Program-made: the position numbers and the translations under genes
DNA from: Sulfopaludibacter sp035606355
Lineage (GTDB): Bacteria; Acidobacteriota; Terriglobia; Bryobacterales; Bryobacteraceae
Assembly: GCA_035606355.1 (NCBI GenBank)
Contig: DATNFO010000069.1
Location: 1-64,000, forward strand
Direction of reading: 5' to 3'
Length of the DNA: 64,000 bases
Notes under the pieces: model-generated
The model's input: only the letters and a program-made list of their open reading frames with translations
Told to the model about the DNA's origin: nothing
Database searches by the model: none
Part shown: one piece after another, positions 34,365 to 43,489 of the stretch
Position numbering within the stretch: the stretch's first letter is position 1
Layout of the letters: each line of letters starts with the position of its first letter

Positions 34365-36653
34365 ATGCGTTACGTGCTCGTACTCTGTCTGTTCGGTCCC
34401 CTGGTGCACGCGCAAATGTCCGAGGGTGTCGATTATTTCGAGAAGAATGTGCGGCCGCTGCTCGCGGCGAATTGCTATCCCTGCCACAGTGCGAAGTCGA
34501 ACCCTCCGATGCGCGGTCTGCTGCTGGATTCGCCCGCGGGTACGCAGCGCGTCATCGTTCCGCGGAAGCCTGAAGAGAGCCTGCTGATTACCGCCGTGCG
34601 GGGCACGGGATCGCTGAAAATGCCGCCGGGCAAGCCTCTCGATGCGGCGCAGGTCGAGACGCTGGTGACCTGGGTGAAGCTCGGCGCTCCCGATCCGCGT
34701 GCCGATTCGGTTGCGGCCGCGCCGTTGAAACCGCACTGGTCGTTTCAGCCGATCCGCGATCCGCAGCCACCGCACTCCGTCGGCAATGCGATCGATGCTT
34801 TTTTGCAGAGCGCACGCGCCGCTCACCATCTCAGCGAACCGAGGCCGGCGTCGAAGCTCACCCTGATCCGGCGCGCGACATACGACCTCACAGGCCTGCC
34901 GCCTACGCCCGAAGAGATCGACGCGTTTGTGAAAGACTCCGGCCCGAACGCGTTCGCGAAAGTTGTCGATCGCCTTCTGGCTTCGCGCGCGTATGGGGAA
35001 AAATGGGGGCGCCACTGGCTCGACGTAGTTCGGTATGCAGACACGGCCGGCGACAATGCGGATTTTCCGGTGCCCGCGATGGCGCTCTATCGCAACTGGG
35101 TGATCGATGCGTTCAACCGCGATATTCCCTATGACCGATTTTTGAAGCTACAGCTTGCGGGCGACCTGATGCCGGACCCGGAGGTGATTCCCACCAGCTA
35201 CATTTCGAACTCGCGGCGTTTCGGGTCGCGCGCCAACGAGTTTCATCTGACGATCGACGACACCATCGATAACCTCGGCAAGAGCATGCTGGGGCTGACG
35301 ATCGCCTGCGCGCGCTGCCACGATCACAAGTTCGATCCGATTCCGACGGCCGATTACTACGCGTTGTACGGCATTTTCAAAAGCACCGCGTATCCGCACC
35401 CCGGGACGGAGATTTATCCGCACACGTATGGGTTTGCCGCGCTGAACGCCGCGGACGCCGCCCGGCTGAAGGGATTCGAAGACCAGCTCTCCGGCCTGGA
35501 TAATCGCATCGAAGACATGAAGGCCGGCAAGATCAAGTTCGCCAGCGATGCGGAAAAGCGCAAGGCCGAGCAGGACAATCAGGCCAACCTGCGACGTTTG
35601 TCGCACGAGTATCCGGCGATCGCCAAGGCGTACGCCGTTCATGACGGCAAGGGCGCGAATGCGCGTATTATGGTGCGCGGCGAACCGGCCACGCTGGGCG
35701 CCGAAGTGCCGCGCGGCTTTCTGCAGATTCTCGGCGGCCAGAAGTTGCCCGCCAGTGAAACCGGCAGCGGACGGCGCGAGCTCGCCGATTGGATCGCCTG
35801 CAAGGAGAATCCGCTCACCGCGCGCGTGATTGTGAATCGCGTCTGGCAGTGGCACTTCGGGCAGGGAATCGTTGCGACTCCGGACGATTTCGGCGCGCGC
35901 GGCGACCCGCCATCGCACCCCGAACTGCTCGACCATCTTGCTTCGCGCTTCATGCAGGACGGTTGGTCGCTGAAGAAGCTGCACCGGCGCATCATGCTGA
36001 CGCGGGCGTATCAATCGGCGACCACTTACTCGGAAGCGGAGGCGCTGAAAGACGCCAAAGACGCATATTTGTGGCGCTTCCCGCCGCGGCGATTGGAAGC
36101 TGAAGAGGTTCGCGATTCTATCCTCTTCCTCAGCGGCAACCTGGATCCGGCGCCCGCCGCCGAGCAGCCGTTCCCGCCGGAAATGTCGTGGAGGTACACG
36201 CAGCACACTCCGTTCATCGGCGCCGACAAGGATTATGCCACGCGGAAACGCAGCATTTATCTGATGCAGCAGCGCATCCGCCGGCAGCGATTCCTGGAAC
36301 TGTTCGACGGCGCGGACCCGAACTCGGAAACGGGAGTTCGCGCGCTCACCACGACCGCGCTGCAGGCGCTGTTCACCATGAATGACGCTTTCGTACACGA
36401 GCAGGCGGACGCGCTCGCGGTGCGCGTCGGCATGTCCTACGGACCCGATGCGGACCGGATCAACGCGGCGTATCGATTGATTTACGGACGCACGGCGACG
36501 GCCGACGAGATCAAAGGAGATCGCGCGTACCTTGCCAAAGCGCGCGAGGCGCTAGGGTCCGCGGCCATGCCCGATTTTCAGCGCACGCGCGAAGCGTGGG
36601 CGAGCCTCATGCGAGTTCTGCTTTCCAGCAACGAGTTTCTGATTCTGGAGTAA
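34365..36653 (+). CDS. DUF1549/DUF1553 protein with N-terminal cytochrome-c-like motif
   Basis: Exported protein of 762 residues of the Planctomycete-type cytochrome family. Signal peptide (MRYVLVLCLFGPLVHA), then a heme-binding motif Cys37-Tyr-Pro-Cys40-His41, a DUF1549 block (about 165-350, RHWLDVVRYADTAGDN, CARCHDHKFDPIPTADYY, which holds a second CxxCH), and a DUF1553 block (about 490-740, VNRVWQWHFGQGIVATPDDFG). It is paired with the DUF1501 gene two bases downstream, as usual for this family. The pair is often encoded near sulfatase- or glycan-related genes in planctomycetes; function unproven. Confidence 0.95.
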   Translation: MRYVLVLCLFGPLVHAQMSEGVDYFEKNVRPLLAANCYPCHSAKSNPPMRGLLLDSPAGTQRVIVPRKPEESLLITAVRGTGSLKMPPGKPLDAAQVETLVTWVKLGAPDPRADSVAAAPLKPHWSFQPIRDPQPPHSVGNAIDAFLQSARAAHHLSEPRPASKLTLIRRATYDLTGLPPTPEEIDAFVKDSGPNAFAKVVDRLLASRAYGEKWGRHWLDVVRYADTAGDNADFPVPAMALYRNWVIDAFNRDIPYDRFLKLQLAGDLMPDPEVIPTSYISNSRRFGSRANEFHLTIDDTIDNLGKSMLGLTIACARCHDHKFDPIPTADYYALYGIFKSTAYPHPGTEIYPHTYGFAALNAADAARLKGFEDQLSGLDNRIEDMKAGKIKFASDAEKRKAEQDNQANLRRLSHEYPAIAKAYAVHDGKGANARIMVRGEPATLGAEVPRGFLQILGGQKLPASETGSGRRELADWIACKENPLTARVIVNRVWQWHFGQGIVATPDDFGARGDPPSHPELLDHLASRFMQDGWSLKKLHRRIMLTRAYQSATTYSEAEALKDAKDAYLWRFPPRRLEAEEVRDSILFLSGNLDPAPAAEQPFPPEMSWRYTQHTPFIGADKDYATRKRSIYLMQQRIRRQRFLELFDGADPNSETGVRALTTTALQALFTMNDAFVHEQADALAVRVGMSYGPDADRINAAYRLIYGRTATADEIKGDRAYLAKAREALGSAAMPDFQRTREAWASLMRVLLSSNEFLILE

Positions 36654-36655
36654 TT

Positions 36656-37999
36656 ATGCAAAGCCGTCGAACCATGCTCCGCTCTCTGGCCCTGGGAACC
36701 AGTTTGTTTCCGGCGATCGTGAGCGATCTGTTGGCTTCCGAAAATCCGCTCGCGCCGAAAGCCCCGCACTTTCCCGGCACGGCCAAGCGCGTCATCTGGA
36801 TCACTCTGAGCGGTGGAATGTCACACGTGGATTCGTTCGACCCAAAGCCGAAGCTCGGCGAATTTCAGCGCGGAGGGAAGACGGCAGAGGGCAACCGGAA
36901 AGTGCTCGGGTCGCCATGGGCCGCGCGGCCGCACGGGCAGTCGGGCCTCGAAGTGACGGACCTGTTTCCGAAGATCGCCGAGTGCGTCGATGACTTGTGC
37001 ATCATTCGTTCGCTGCACGGCGACCACAACGATCATTTTCAGGCGACGCTCGGCATTCACACGGGAAGCGTAACGTTCAAGCGGCCGAGCGCCGGCTCCT
37101 GGGTGTGCTACGGACTGGGCACGGAGAATCAGAATCTGCCGTGCTACGTGGTGCTGGCGCCGGAGATGCCGTATGCCGGAAGCCAGGTGTGGTCGAGCGA
37201 TTTTCTGCCGGGGATTTATTCGGGTACGCGTATCACCAGCGGACCGGAGCCGGTCCCCGACCTGAACCGGCGCGCTGCTACGCCGGAGCTTCAGAATCTG
37301 GAACTGGGTCTGCTGGCGCAGTTCAACAAGAAGCACGAGGCGAAGCATCCGGGCGACCCCATGCTGGACGCGCGCATCAAGTCTTACGAGACTGCGTTTG
37401 GGATGCAGTCGGCGATGCCGAAGGTGCTGGACCTTTCGAAAGAAACGGCGGCGACGCTGAAGCTGTACGGCATGGAGCCGGGAGCGACGACCGGCTTCGG
37501 CTGGCAGTGCATGGTGGCGCGGCGAATGATGGAGCAGGGCGTGCGGTTTGTGGAGTTGATCGATACGGGCTCGAGCCACAACTGGGACGCGCATGGCGAT
37601 ATCAAGACGCACGAGCCGCTGGCGAGGAAGATCGATCAGCCGATCGCGGGTTTGTTGACGGATCTGAAATCGCGGGGGCTGCTGAAGGACACGCTGGTCG
37701 TATTCACGACGGAGTTCGGGCGGACTCCGAGTCCCGAGGGGGATATCGGGCGCGGGCACTTTAATCGCGCTTACAGCTCGTGGTTAGCGGGCGGGGGCGT
37801 GAAGGGTGGGATGGCGTATGGGAAGACGGACGATTTCGGTTTGAAGATCGCCGAGAACGATGTGCATGTTCATGATTTTCACGCCACGATTTTGCATACG
37901 CTGGGGTTCGATCATACGAAGCTGACTTATAGGCATGCCGGCCGGGATTACCGGTTGACGGATGTTTCGGGGAATGTGGTGAAAGCAGTGTTGGCGTAA
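36656..37999 (+). CDS. DUF1501 family protein (Tat-exported)
   Basis: Product of 447 residues; start ATG at 36656, two bases after the DUF1549/DUF1553 stop. The N-terminus carries a twin-arginine motif (MQSRRTMLRSLALGTSLFP). The body is of the DUF1501 alkaline-phosphatase-like fold: VIWITLSGGMSHVDSFDPKP, CIIRSLHGDHNDHFQATLG, WDAHGDIKTHEP, and FTTEFGRTPSPEGDIGRGHF. It pairs with the upstream cytochrome-type protein and is presumably its periplasmic partner. Its last 17 codons are the start of a 110-bp tandem duplication that continues past the stop. Confidence 0.94.
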   Translation: MQSRRTMLRSLALGTSLFPAIVSDLLASENPLAPKAPHFPGTAKRVIWITLSGGMSHVDSFDPKPKLGEFQRGGKTAEGNRKVLGSPWAARPHGQSGLEVTDLFPKIAECVDDLCIIRSLHGDHNDHFQATLGIHTGSVTFKRPSAGSWVCYGLGTENQNLPCYVVLAPEMPYAGSQVWSSDFLPGIYSGTRITSGPEPVPDLNRRAATPELQNLELGLLAQFNKKHEAKHPGDPMLDARIKSYETAFGMQSAMPKVLDLSKETAATLKLYGMEPGATTGFGWQCMVARRMMEQGVRFVELIDTGSSHNWDAHGDIKTHEPLARKIDQPIAGLLTDLKSRGLLKDTLVVFTTEFGRTPSPEGDIGRGHFNRAYSSWLAGGGVKGGMAYGKTDDFGLKIAENDVHVHDFHATILHTLGFDHTKLTYRHAGRDYRLTDVSGNVVKAVLA

Positions 38000-38167
38000 G
38001 CGGCGCTCGCTTCGCTTGCGCCGACAGCGATTTTGCGACCGGTCTGGAGACCGGTCGTTACCGGTTGACGGATGTTTCGGGGCGGGTGGTGAAAGTAGTG
38101 TTGGCGTAAGCGGCGCTCGCTTCGCTTGCGCCAACACCGATTTTGCGACCGGTCTGGAGACCGGTCG
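37948..38167. repeat. 110-bp tandem duplication covering the 3' end of the DUF1501 gene
   Basis: Two copies, 37948-38057 and 38058-38167, with period 110 and about seven differences. Copy 1 begins inside the DUF1501 gene (YRLTDVSGNVVKAVLA and its TAA). Copy 2 still encodes YRLTDVSGRVVKVVLA and a stop, but follows no gene. Each copy ends with a palindrome GACCGGTCTGGAGACCGGTC (38037-38056 and 38147-38166). The first bases of a third copy run into the end of the M14 gene. Confidence 0.92.
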
Positions 38168-41100
38168 TTACCGGCCCCGGCGGCCGCCGGCTACCCCTGC
38201 GGGTGCGGCGGATTTGCCGGCATCCAGGTGGTCCCAGTTCATGATGGCGTTGAAGCCGAGGCCGTAGGTGCCTTGCGACTGCCAGCGCCAGTACGGGCGG
38301 ATGGCGAAGAGCACCATGTGACCTTTGCCGTATGGCACGTCCACGACGGCTGCGCGGTTCGATAGCGCCTCGCCTCCGGCCAACGTGCCGCTGAGCAGCA
38401 TGTCGGCGGCATTGGCGGGGAACTGCAGCACGACTCGCGGACGCTCTTCAGCGCCGCCTCCGCCGAAGGCTCCGCCGCGACCGCCACCGCCGCCGCCGCC
38501 GCGACCTCCGCGACCTCCGCGTCCGGGTGCGTTGCCGGCGTTGACGCCATCCTCGCCTGCATCGGCCGGTTCAAGCGGCGATACGTGGATCGGCACGGCC
38601 ATCGGGGTGACGTTCTGGCCTTCACCTCCGTTGATCCCTCCGCCCGCTCCGCCGCGTCCACCGCCTCCCCCGAAGCCACCGCCTCCGCCGCCGGCCATGA
38701 ACACCGGATCCTGATTGAAGTAGACCGGCAGATCCCTGGTGGAATCGTAGCCGTAGAGGATGGGGCTCTTCGGGTCGGAGAGTTTCGAGCGCAGAATGCT
38801 GCCGCGTACGAAGAGATTCGCGGGATGCTCCACGGTGACGCCGCCGCCGAGATCGAACTCCGCCAGCATCGCGGCGGTGGAACCCTCGGCGATGAGCGTA
38901 CCGCCTTCGTTCACGAATTTGGCAAGCTCCTGCAAGCCCTCCATGCCCATGCCGCCGCGGATATCCTCACTCTCATCCACGCCGCCGAGATTCGGAGTCG
39001 CTTCCGTCTTCTTATACGGCAGGGGAACGGTGCCCGTGCGAGCGATCCCGTTGAGCATGCTTTGCGCGTTGCCGCCGACATGCGGGAACACGATCACGTC
39101 ATACTTGGCGCGCAGATTGCCTTCGCGCAGTTTCTGATCGGCGAAGTACTTGTACGGGATGTGGTAGTAATCGAGCGCGGCGCGCACCCAGCCTTCATCC
39201 TGCGTGCGCGACCAGGAATGCACGTAACCGATGCGCGGCAGCTTCATCTCATGCGTCTTCACGCTCGGGGCCGCGCCCACTCGCCACGCGGAAAGTCCGA
39301 GGTCCTTCAGCGAAGCATCGAGCTTCGCGTCCGCGTTGGGAATGATGAGCGCGCCGGCGCGCAGCTTATGGCCGTTGAGGTCGAAATCATCTTCGGCGAC
39401 CATCATGCGTACGTCCTGATTGGTATAGCGGAAGGTCACCAGGTTGTTGTCGCCGGTGTGTTCCACCACCAGCGTGGAACCGGAGCCATCGACACCGCCG
39501 GGCGCCTTGGCATCGGCGGTCAGCAGCGTCATCGGCTTATCGAGAATGGCTTTGTCGTGGACCGGCTTCACGGTGACATCGCGCATGTACTGCATGGTCC
39601 AACCGGTGTCGTCATACGGACGGGGATTAGCCGGCGGATAGTTCTGCACGGCGAAGTACATGTCGGCGAGCGTGCGATAGGGCTGGTCGGCGCGCACGAT
39701 GTAATCGCCTGCGGCGACGTCAATGTTGCCGACTTTGAAGCCGCTGCCGGCTTTGTGAACCTCGACGCCCTGCTTGCGGAGCTCATTGACAAGATCGGCG
39801 GCATCGGCCTTGCGGCGTTGCGTGGCGGGAATCACCCAGCCGTTCGGAACGGGTTTGTGGGATCCGTCTTCGCCCACTTTGCCGAAGTCGATGGCGCGCT
39901 TGTTCTTTGTGTAATAGTTTTCGAGATAGAGCTCGCGATTGGTGGCCACCTGATGCATCGCGATGAGCAGCGCGGATTCCTGAATGTTGGTGTTGTTGCG
40001 CGGTCCCCACTTAATGGAGGGCAGCGGCGGATTGGGCCGGAACCATTCGCGGCTGGTGGTGGTGCCTGCGAGCTGCAGGTTCTCCTGGATATCGGGACCG
40101 TAGCTCTGCACTTCGTAGAAGCGGCCGAAGGAGTTGTGCGTGAGCGCCATCCAGAAGAGGTAGTTCGGCACCCAGCCATCATAGAAGCCGTAGGTGAAGA
40201 CGCCGGGCACGCCGCGTTTGGCCATCTCCATGATTTCGGTTTCGCCGAGCAGCCACCATTCGTCGATAGCCACGGGATCGAGCGAGACGTTATACGGGCC
40301 TGTGCCGGTGGAGACGTAGAGATAGCTTTGCGCTTCGTGAAGGTCATGCAGGATGGTGGGGTGCCAATCGAGAATGCCCTTCATGAAGTTCTGCGTGACC
40401 TTGAGATACTGGCCCATGCCATCGCGGTTGTTATCGTGCTGCACGTACTTGCCCCAATACATCAGCGGCAAACGCGCCGCGCCCTGCGGCTGCTTTTTGT
40501 TGAAGTAATACGTGTCCACCATGCGCTCGCGGCCATCGACTTCGATCACGGGCGTGATGAGGATGATGGAGTTATTGCGGATGGCCTGAATGAACGGCGT
40601 CTCTTCGACGAGCAGCCGGTAGGCGAGCTCGATGAGCATTTCCGGACCACCGCTTTCGGGCGAGTGGATGCCGCTCGCGGCCCAGTAAATCGGCTTCGCG
40701 GTGTGGATGAGCTCTTTGGCCTGCTCTTCGGTGATCTTGCGCGGGTCGCCGAGTTTGGCGAGCATGTCCTTATATTTATCGAGGTCGCGGATGGTGGCTT
40801 CGTCGGCGATGGCGAGCAGCACCTGGTCGCGGCCCTCTTCGGTTTGCCCGAGCTTGAAGAATTTCGCGCGCGGCGACGCTTTGGCTAGCGCTTCGTAATA
40901 ACGATTGATGTCCTTGGCGTAGGTCAGTTCGCCGGGCTTCCCCGGAATGCGCCCCAGAAATTTCAGAGGCGAGGGCACCGTGTCTGACGCGGGCATGTGG
41001 TCCACCAGCTCGGTGGTGATGCGCGGATCCTGCAGATATTCTTTGATGAGCCTGGTGTACTCCTCATCCATTTTTTGAGGAGCCGAGGTCCCGGCCGGAG

Positions 41101-41197
41101 CGGCGGCGGGAGCCTTTTTCTTCGCCTGCGCGAACGCGGGGGAAACAGCGAGAGCCGCGGCCAGAAGCGCGCTCCCGAGCATGGCAAAACGTTTCAT
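38168..41197 (-). CDS. Secreted M14 zinc carboxypeptidase family protein, Gly-rich insertion
   Basis: Large exported protein of about 1009 residues; start ATG at 41197, with an alternative ATG at 41212. Signal peptide MKRFAMLGSALLAAALAV. The M14 domain occupies the first third (about 85-420) with IHSPESGGPEM (zinc His and Glu), later the HDLHEAQSYLY segment and Glu-rich PGVFTYG stretch. Two Gly/Arg-rich tracts (near residues 830-860 and 895-925) separate C-terminal parts, one carrying HSWSRTQDEG and VFPHVGG before them. The family includes carboxypeptidases on peptides and on murein. It ends at the duplicated repeat. Confidence 0.9.
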   Translation of the reverse strand: MKRFAMLGSALLAAALAVSPAFAQAKKKAPAAAPAGTSAPQKMDEEYTRLIKEYLQDPRITTELVDHMPASDTVPSPLKFLGRIPGKPGELTYAKDINRYYEALAKASPRAKFFKLGQTEEGRDQVLLAIADEATIRDLDKYKDMLAKLGDPRKITEEQAKELIHTAKPIYWAASGIHSPESGGPEMLIELAYRLLVEETPFIQAIRNNSIILITPVIEVDGRERMVDTYYFNKKQPQGAARLPLMYWGKYVQHDNNRDGMGQYLKVTQNFMKGILDWHPTILHDLHEAQSYLYVSTGTGPYNVSLDPVAIDEWWLLGETEIMEMAKRGVPGVFTYGFYDGWVPNYLFWMALTHNSFGRFYEVQSYGPDIQENLQLAGTTTSREWFRPNPPLPSIKWGPRNNTNIQESALLIAMHQVATNRELYLENYYTKNKRAIDFGKVGEDGSHKPVPNGWVIPATQRRKADAADLVNELRKQGVEVHKAGSGFKVGNIDVAAGDYIVRADQPYRTLADMYFAVQNYPPANPRPYDDTGWTMQYMRDVTVKPVHDKAILDKPMTLLTADAKAPGGVDGSGSTLVVEHTGDNNLVTFRYTNQDVRMMVAEDDFDLNGHKLRAGALIIPNADAKLDASLKDLGLSAWRVGAAPSVKTHEMKLPRIGYVHSWSRTQDEGWVRAALDYYHIPYKYFADQKLREGNLRAKYDVIVFPHVGGNAQSMLNGIARTGTVPLPYKKTEATPNLGGVDESEDIRGGMGMEGLQELAKFVNEGGTLIAEGSTAAMLAEFDLGGGVTVEHPANLFVRGSILRSKLSDPKSPILYGYDSTRDLPVYFNQDPVFMAGGGGGGFGGGGGRGGAGGGINGGEGQNVTPMAVPIHVSPLEPADAGEDGVNAGNAPGRGGRGGRGGGGGGGRGGAFGGGGAEERPRVVLQFPANAADMLLSGTLAGGEALSNRAAVVDVPYGKGHMVLFAIRPYWRWQSQGTYGLGFNAIMNWDHLDAGKSAAPAGVAGGRRGR

Positions 41198-41281
41198 AAG
41201 AGTAGCTGGCATTATTTCGCGCTGCCGCCCCCGGTGTCAAATTGCTGCATTCGGCAGCGAATCAGCAGCGTATATAGGGGT

Positions 41282-42130
41282 ATGAAGCTGCTCGTGGCGA
41301 TGACTGCCGCCGCCGTACCGCTTCTGGCGCAACTGCCCGAGGTGGATTCGATCATGTCGCGCGTCGCCGTAAACCAGGCGAAATCGTACGACGCGCGGAA
41401 GGAGTACGTCTACACGCAGAAGCAGTTTCTGCGCATGATGCGCGCGAGCGGCAAGCTGGCGCGGGAAGAGCATCGCGAGTACACCGTTGTGCCTCAGTTG
41501 CGGAACACGAAACGGAAGCTGGTGAGCTTCGACGGGCGCTATCAGACTAAGGGCGTGTTTACAAGTTTCACGAAGCCGGGTTACCACTATAAGGGTTTGG
41601 ACCTTGATGCGGACCTGCTCGACAGCATTTCGGACGACCTCACCAACAGCGGCGACTCGCAGAACGGAATCGCCAACAATTTGTTTCCGCTCACCTATCA
41701 TCAGCAGCTCAAGTACGACTTTACGTTGAAGGATCGCGAGACGTTCAAGGGCCGGCCGGTGTATCGCGTGAAGTTCCAGCCGAAGAAGACGGGGTTTTCC
41801 GCGGGGGCGGCGATGTGGAAGGGCGAAGCGCTGATCGACGCCGACGAATTTCAGCCGCTGTTCGTTTCTACGAGCATGGCGGTGAAGCTGCCGCTGATCG
41901 TGAAGACGCTGCTTGGCACGAACATCAAAGGTTTGGGCTTCAGCGTCAGTTACGAGAAGTTCGGCGACGTCTGGTTTCCGGTAAGCTACGGGGGAGAGTT
42001 TCAGATCAGGGGAGTGTTTTTGTACCAGCGGACCATGTCGGTGTCGCTGGCCAACAGCGATTTCAAGCATGTGGATGTGAACAGCACAGTCGCTTACGCG
42101 ATGGACGATAAGGACAAAGATAAGGACTAA
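41282..42130 (+). CDS. LolA-like outer-membrane lipoprotein-sorting type protein
   Basis: Exported protein of 282 residues starting at ATG 41282 after AGGGGT, with a signal peptide (MKLLVAMTAAAVPLLAQ). The body alternates beta strands typical of LolA/LppX-like shells: YVYTQKQFLRMM, KRKLVSFDGRYQTKGV, KDRETFKGRPVYRVKFQPKK, DEFQPLFVSTS and SYEKFGDVWFPVSYGGEFQI. I infer a periplasmic lipid- or lipoprotein-binding fold. First gene of an operon whose next three members all overlap or touch; the stop overlaps the ECF sigma start (TAATG). Confidence 0.78.
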   Translation: MKLLVAMTAAAVPLLAQLPEVDSIMSRVAVNQAKSYDARKEYVYTQKQFLRMMRASGKLAREEHREYTVVPQLRNTKRKLVSFDGRYQTKGVFTSFTKPGYHYKGLDLDADLLDSISDDLTNSGDSQNGIANNLFPLTYHQQLKYDFTLKDRETFKGRPVYRVKFQPKKTGFSAGAAMWKGEALIDADEFQPLFVSTSMAVKLPLIVKTLLGTNIKGLGFSVSYEKFGDVWFPVSYGGEFQIRGVFLYQRTMSVSLANSDFKHVDVNSTVAYAMDDKDKDKD

Positions 42131-42663
42131 TGAGTGCCTTGCAGGAAGCCCGAATGACGGCCGCCAAGATGACTTGGGATTTCGATTCCCTGGTCCGCGA
42201 GCATCAGGCGATGGTGTTCAGCGTGGCGCTGCATTTCCTGCGCGATCGCGCGGTAGCGGAAGAAGTGGCGCAGGAAGTGTTTCTGAGCCTGCATCGCAAC
42301 CTCGGGAGCATTGAATCGGATTCGCACGCGCGCTACTGGCTGCGCAAGGTGACGGTGCAGCGATCCATCGACGAAGGGCGGCGGAGGAAGCGGCAATCGA
42401 ACGTATCGCTGGAAGATGTGGCGGAGCCGATCTCGGGTGCAAGGCCGGGCGACCCGATGCTGCAGGAGATGTTGCGGCGCCTGGTGGCTACGCTGCCGGA
42501 AGCGCCGCGAATGGTGATGATTTTGAGGTACCAGGAAGACCTGGACCCGGGGGACATAGCAGAACTGATGAACATGCCTGTGGCTACCGTAAAGAGCCAC
42601 TTGCAGCGTTCTCTTGCGCTGCTGCGCGAAAAGCTGGCGCGGCGCGGTTTGGGAGAAATCTAA
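42130..42663 (+). CDS. ECF sigma factor
   Basis: 177 residues with sigma region 2 (about 20-85, LVREHQAMVFSVALHFLRD, VAQEVFLSLHRN) and region 4 (about 115-170, LPEAPRMVMILRYQEDLDPG, NMPVATVKSHLQRSLALLRE). Translationally coupled on both sides: ATG overlaps the stop of the LolA-like gene, and the stop overlaps the start of the next small membrane protein. No ECF-type promoter was recognised upstream of the operon. Confidence 0.93.
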   Translation: MSALQEARMTAAKMTWDFDSLVREHQAMVFSVALHFLRDRAVAEEVAQEVFLSLHRNLGSIESDSHARYWLRKVTVQRSIDEGRRRKRQSNVSLEDVAEPISGARPGDPMLQEMLRRLVATLPEAPRMVMILRYQEDLDPGDIAELMNMPVATVKSHLQRSLALLREKLARRGLGEI

Positions 42664-42929
42664 TGGATTGGCTGGAACAGGAACTCAAAGAAGCATTGCG
42701 AAAGCAGGAGCCTTCGCCGGACTTCATGAAGCGGCCGCGGCGCGCGCCGGTGGCGCCGGTGCGGAACTGGCTCGCGGCAGCGGCAGCGGTCGTGCTGGCC
42801 GTGGGAGCGGGTGGCGCGTATCGCGAGTACGAAGGACAGGTGGCGAAGCAGAAGGTGATGCTGGCGATGCGCATCGCCGGCAGCAACATGAATCACATTC
42901 AGCGGCACATTCTGGAGGCGCAGCAATGA
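42663..42929 (+). CDS. Small single-span membrane protein, candidate anti-sigma factor
   Basis: 88 residues: a short N-terminal cytoplasmic helix region (MDWLEQELKEALRKQEPSPD), one membrane span (about 35-53, NWLAAAAAVVLAVGAGGAY) and a short outer part ending HIQRHILEAQQ. Its position directly after the sigma gene (TAATG overlap) suggests it holds that factor. It lacks the His-x3-Cys-x2-Cys zinc motif of the anti-sigma protein at 9816, so it is either a zinc-free type or has another job. Confidence 0.75.
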   Translation: MDWLEQELKEALRKQEPSPDFMKRPRRAPVAPVRNWLAAAAAVVLAVGAGGAYREYEGQVAKQKVMLAMRIAGSNMNHIQRHILEAQQ

Positions 42930-43435
42930 AACGCCTGGCACTGGCGGCGCTGATGTTCGCGGCTGTTCTTCCGGCGCAGCAATTCAAGTTCAACCTGGAC
43001 GGAGTTGGCGCGAAAGCATCGGATTCCGTGGATCTTTCGCTGAGTGGGCCTATGCTCCAGTTTGCGGCTAAGTTTCTCGACGGCAAAGATCCCGATGAGG
43101 CCAAGGTCAAGAAGCTGATCGGTGGCTTGGAAGGCATCTATATTAAGCGCTTCGAGTTCAAGAAGGGCGGCGGCTATGCGGATGTGGATCTGGAAGGCAT
43201 TCGCAGCCAGCTCAAAGCGCCGGCATGGTCAAAGATGGTCGGGTATAAGAGCTCTACGGACGGGGAGAACGCAGAGATCTACATGCGTATGGAGGCGAGT
43301 AAGATCGCGGGAATCGCGATTCTGTGCGCGGCTCCGAAGGAACTGACGGTGGTGAATATCGTGGGGCCGATCGATCTGGATTCACTCGCGGAGTTGGGCG
43401 GACATCTGGGGTTGCCGAAGCTGCAGAAGAAGTAG
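42926..43435 (+). CDS. DUF4252-type secreted protein
   Basis: 169 residues beginning at ATG 42926, which overlaps the previous stop (ATGA). Signal peptide (MKRLALAALMFAAVLPAQ), then a compact domain with LIGGLEGIYIKRFEFKKGG, VGYKSSTDGENAEIYMRMEA, and KELTVVNIVGPIDLDSLAELG; this matches my memory of DUF4252, a family of unknown function found beside sigma factors and anti-sigma genes. As the last gene of the operon it is probably an output or signal of the pathway rather than a sensor. Confidence 0.8.
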   Translation: MKRLALAALMFAAVLPAQQFKFNLDGVGAKASDSVDLSLSGPMLQFAAKFLDGKDPDEAKVKKLIGGLEGIYIKRFEFKKGGGYADVDLEGIRSQLKAPAWSKMVGYKSSTDGENAEIYMRMEASKIAGIAILCAAPKELTVVNIVGPIDLDSLAELGGHLGLPKLQKK

Positions 43436-43453
43436 GCGGCCGGAGATTCGCCT

Positions 43454-43478
43454 GCGACAGGTCTGGAGAACCTGTCGC
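43454..43478. repeat. Palindrome B, variant copy
   Basis: GCGACAGGT and ACCTGTCGC pair perfectly around a 7-base loop CTGGAGA. It is a variant of the GACCGGTCTGGAGACCGGTC element seen at 38 and 55 kb and lies between two convergent genes, so a bidirectional transcription terminator is possible. Confidence 0.65.
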
Positions 43479-43489
43479 TACAAGGCTGG

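Noticed and set aside
38585..40888. 767-codon plus-strand frame opposite the M14 carboxypeptidase gene
   Set aside because: Shadow of the real gene on the other strand; no start signal and His/Val/Arg-rich nonsense composition.
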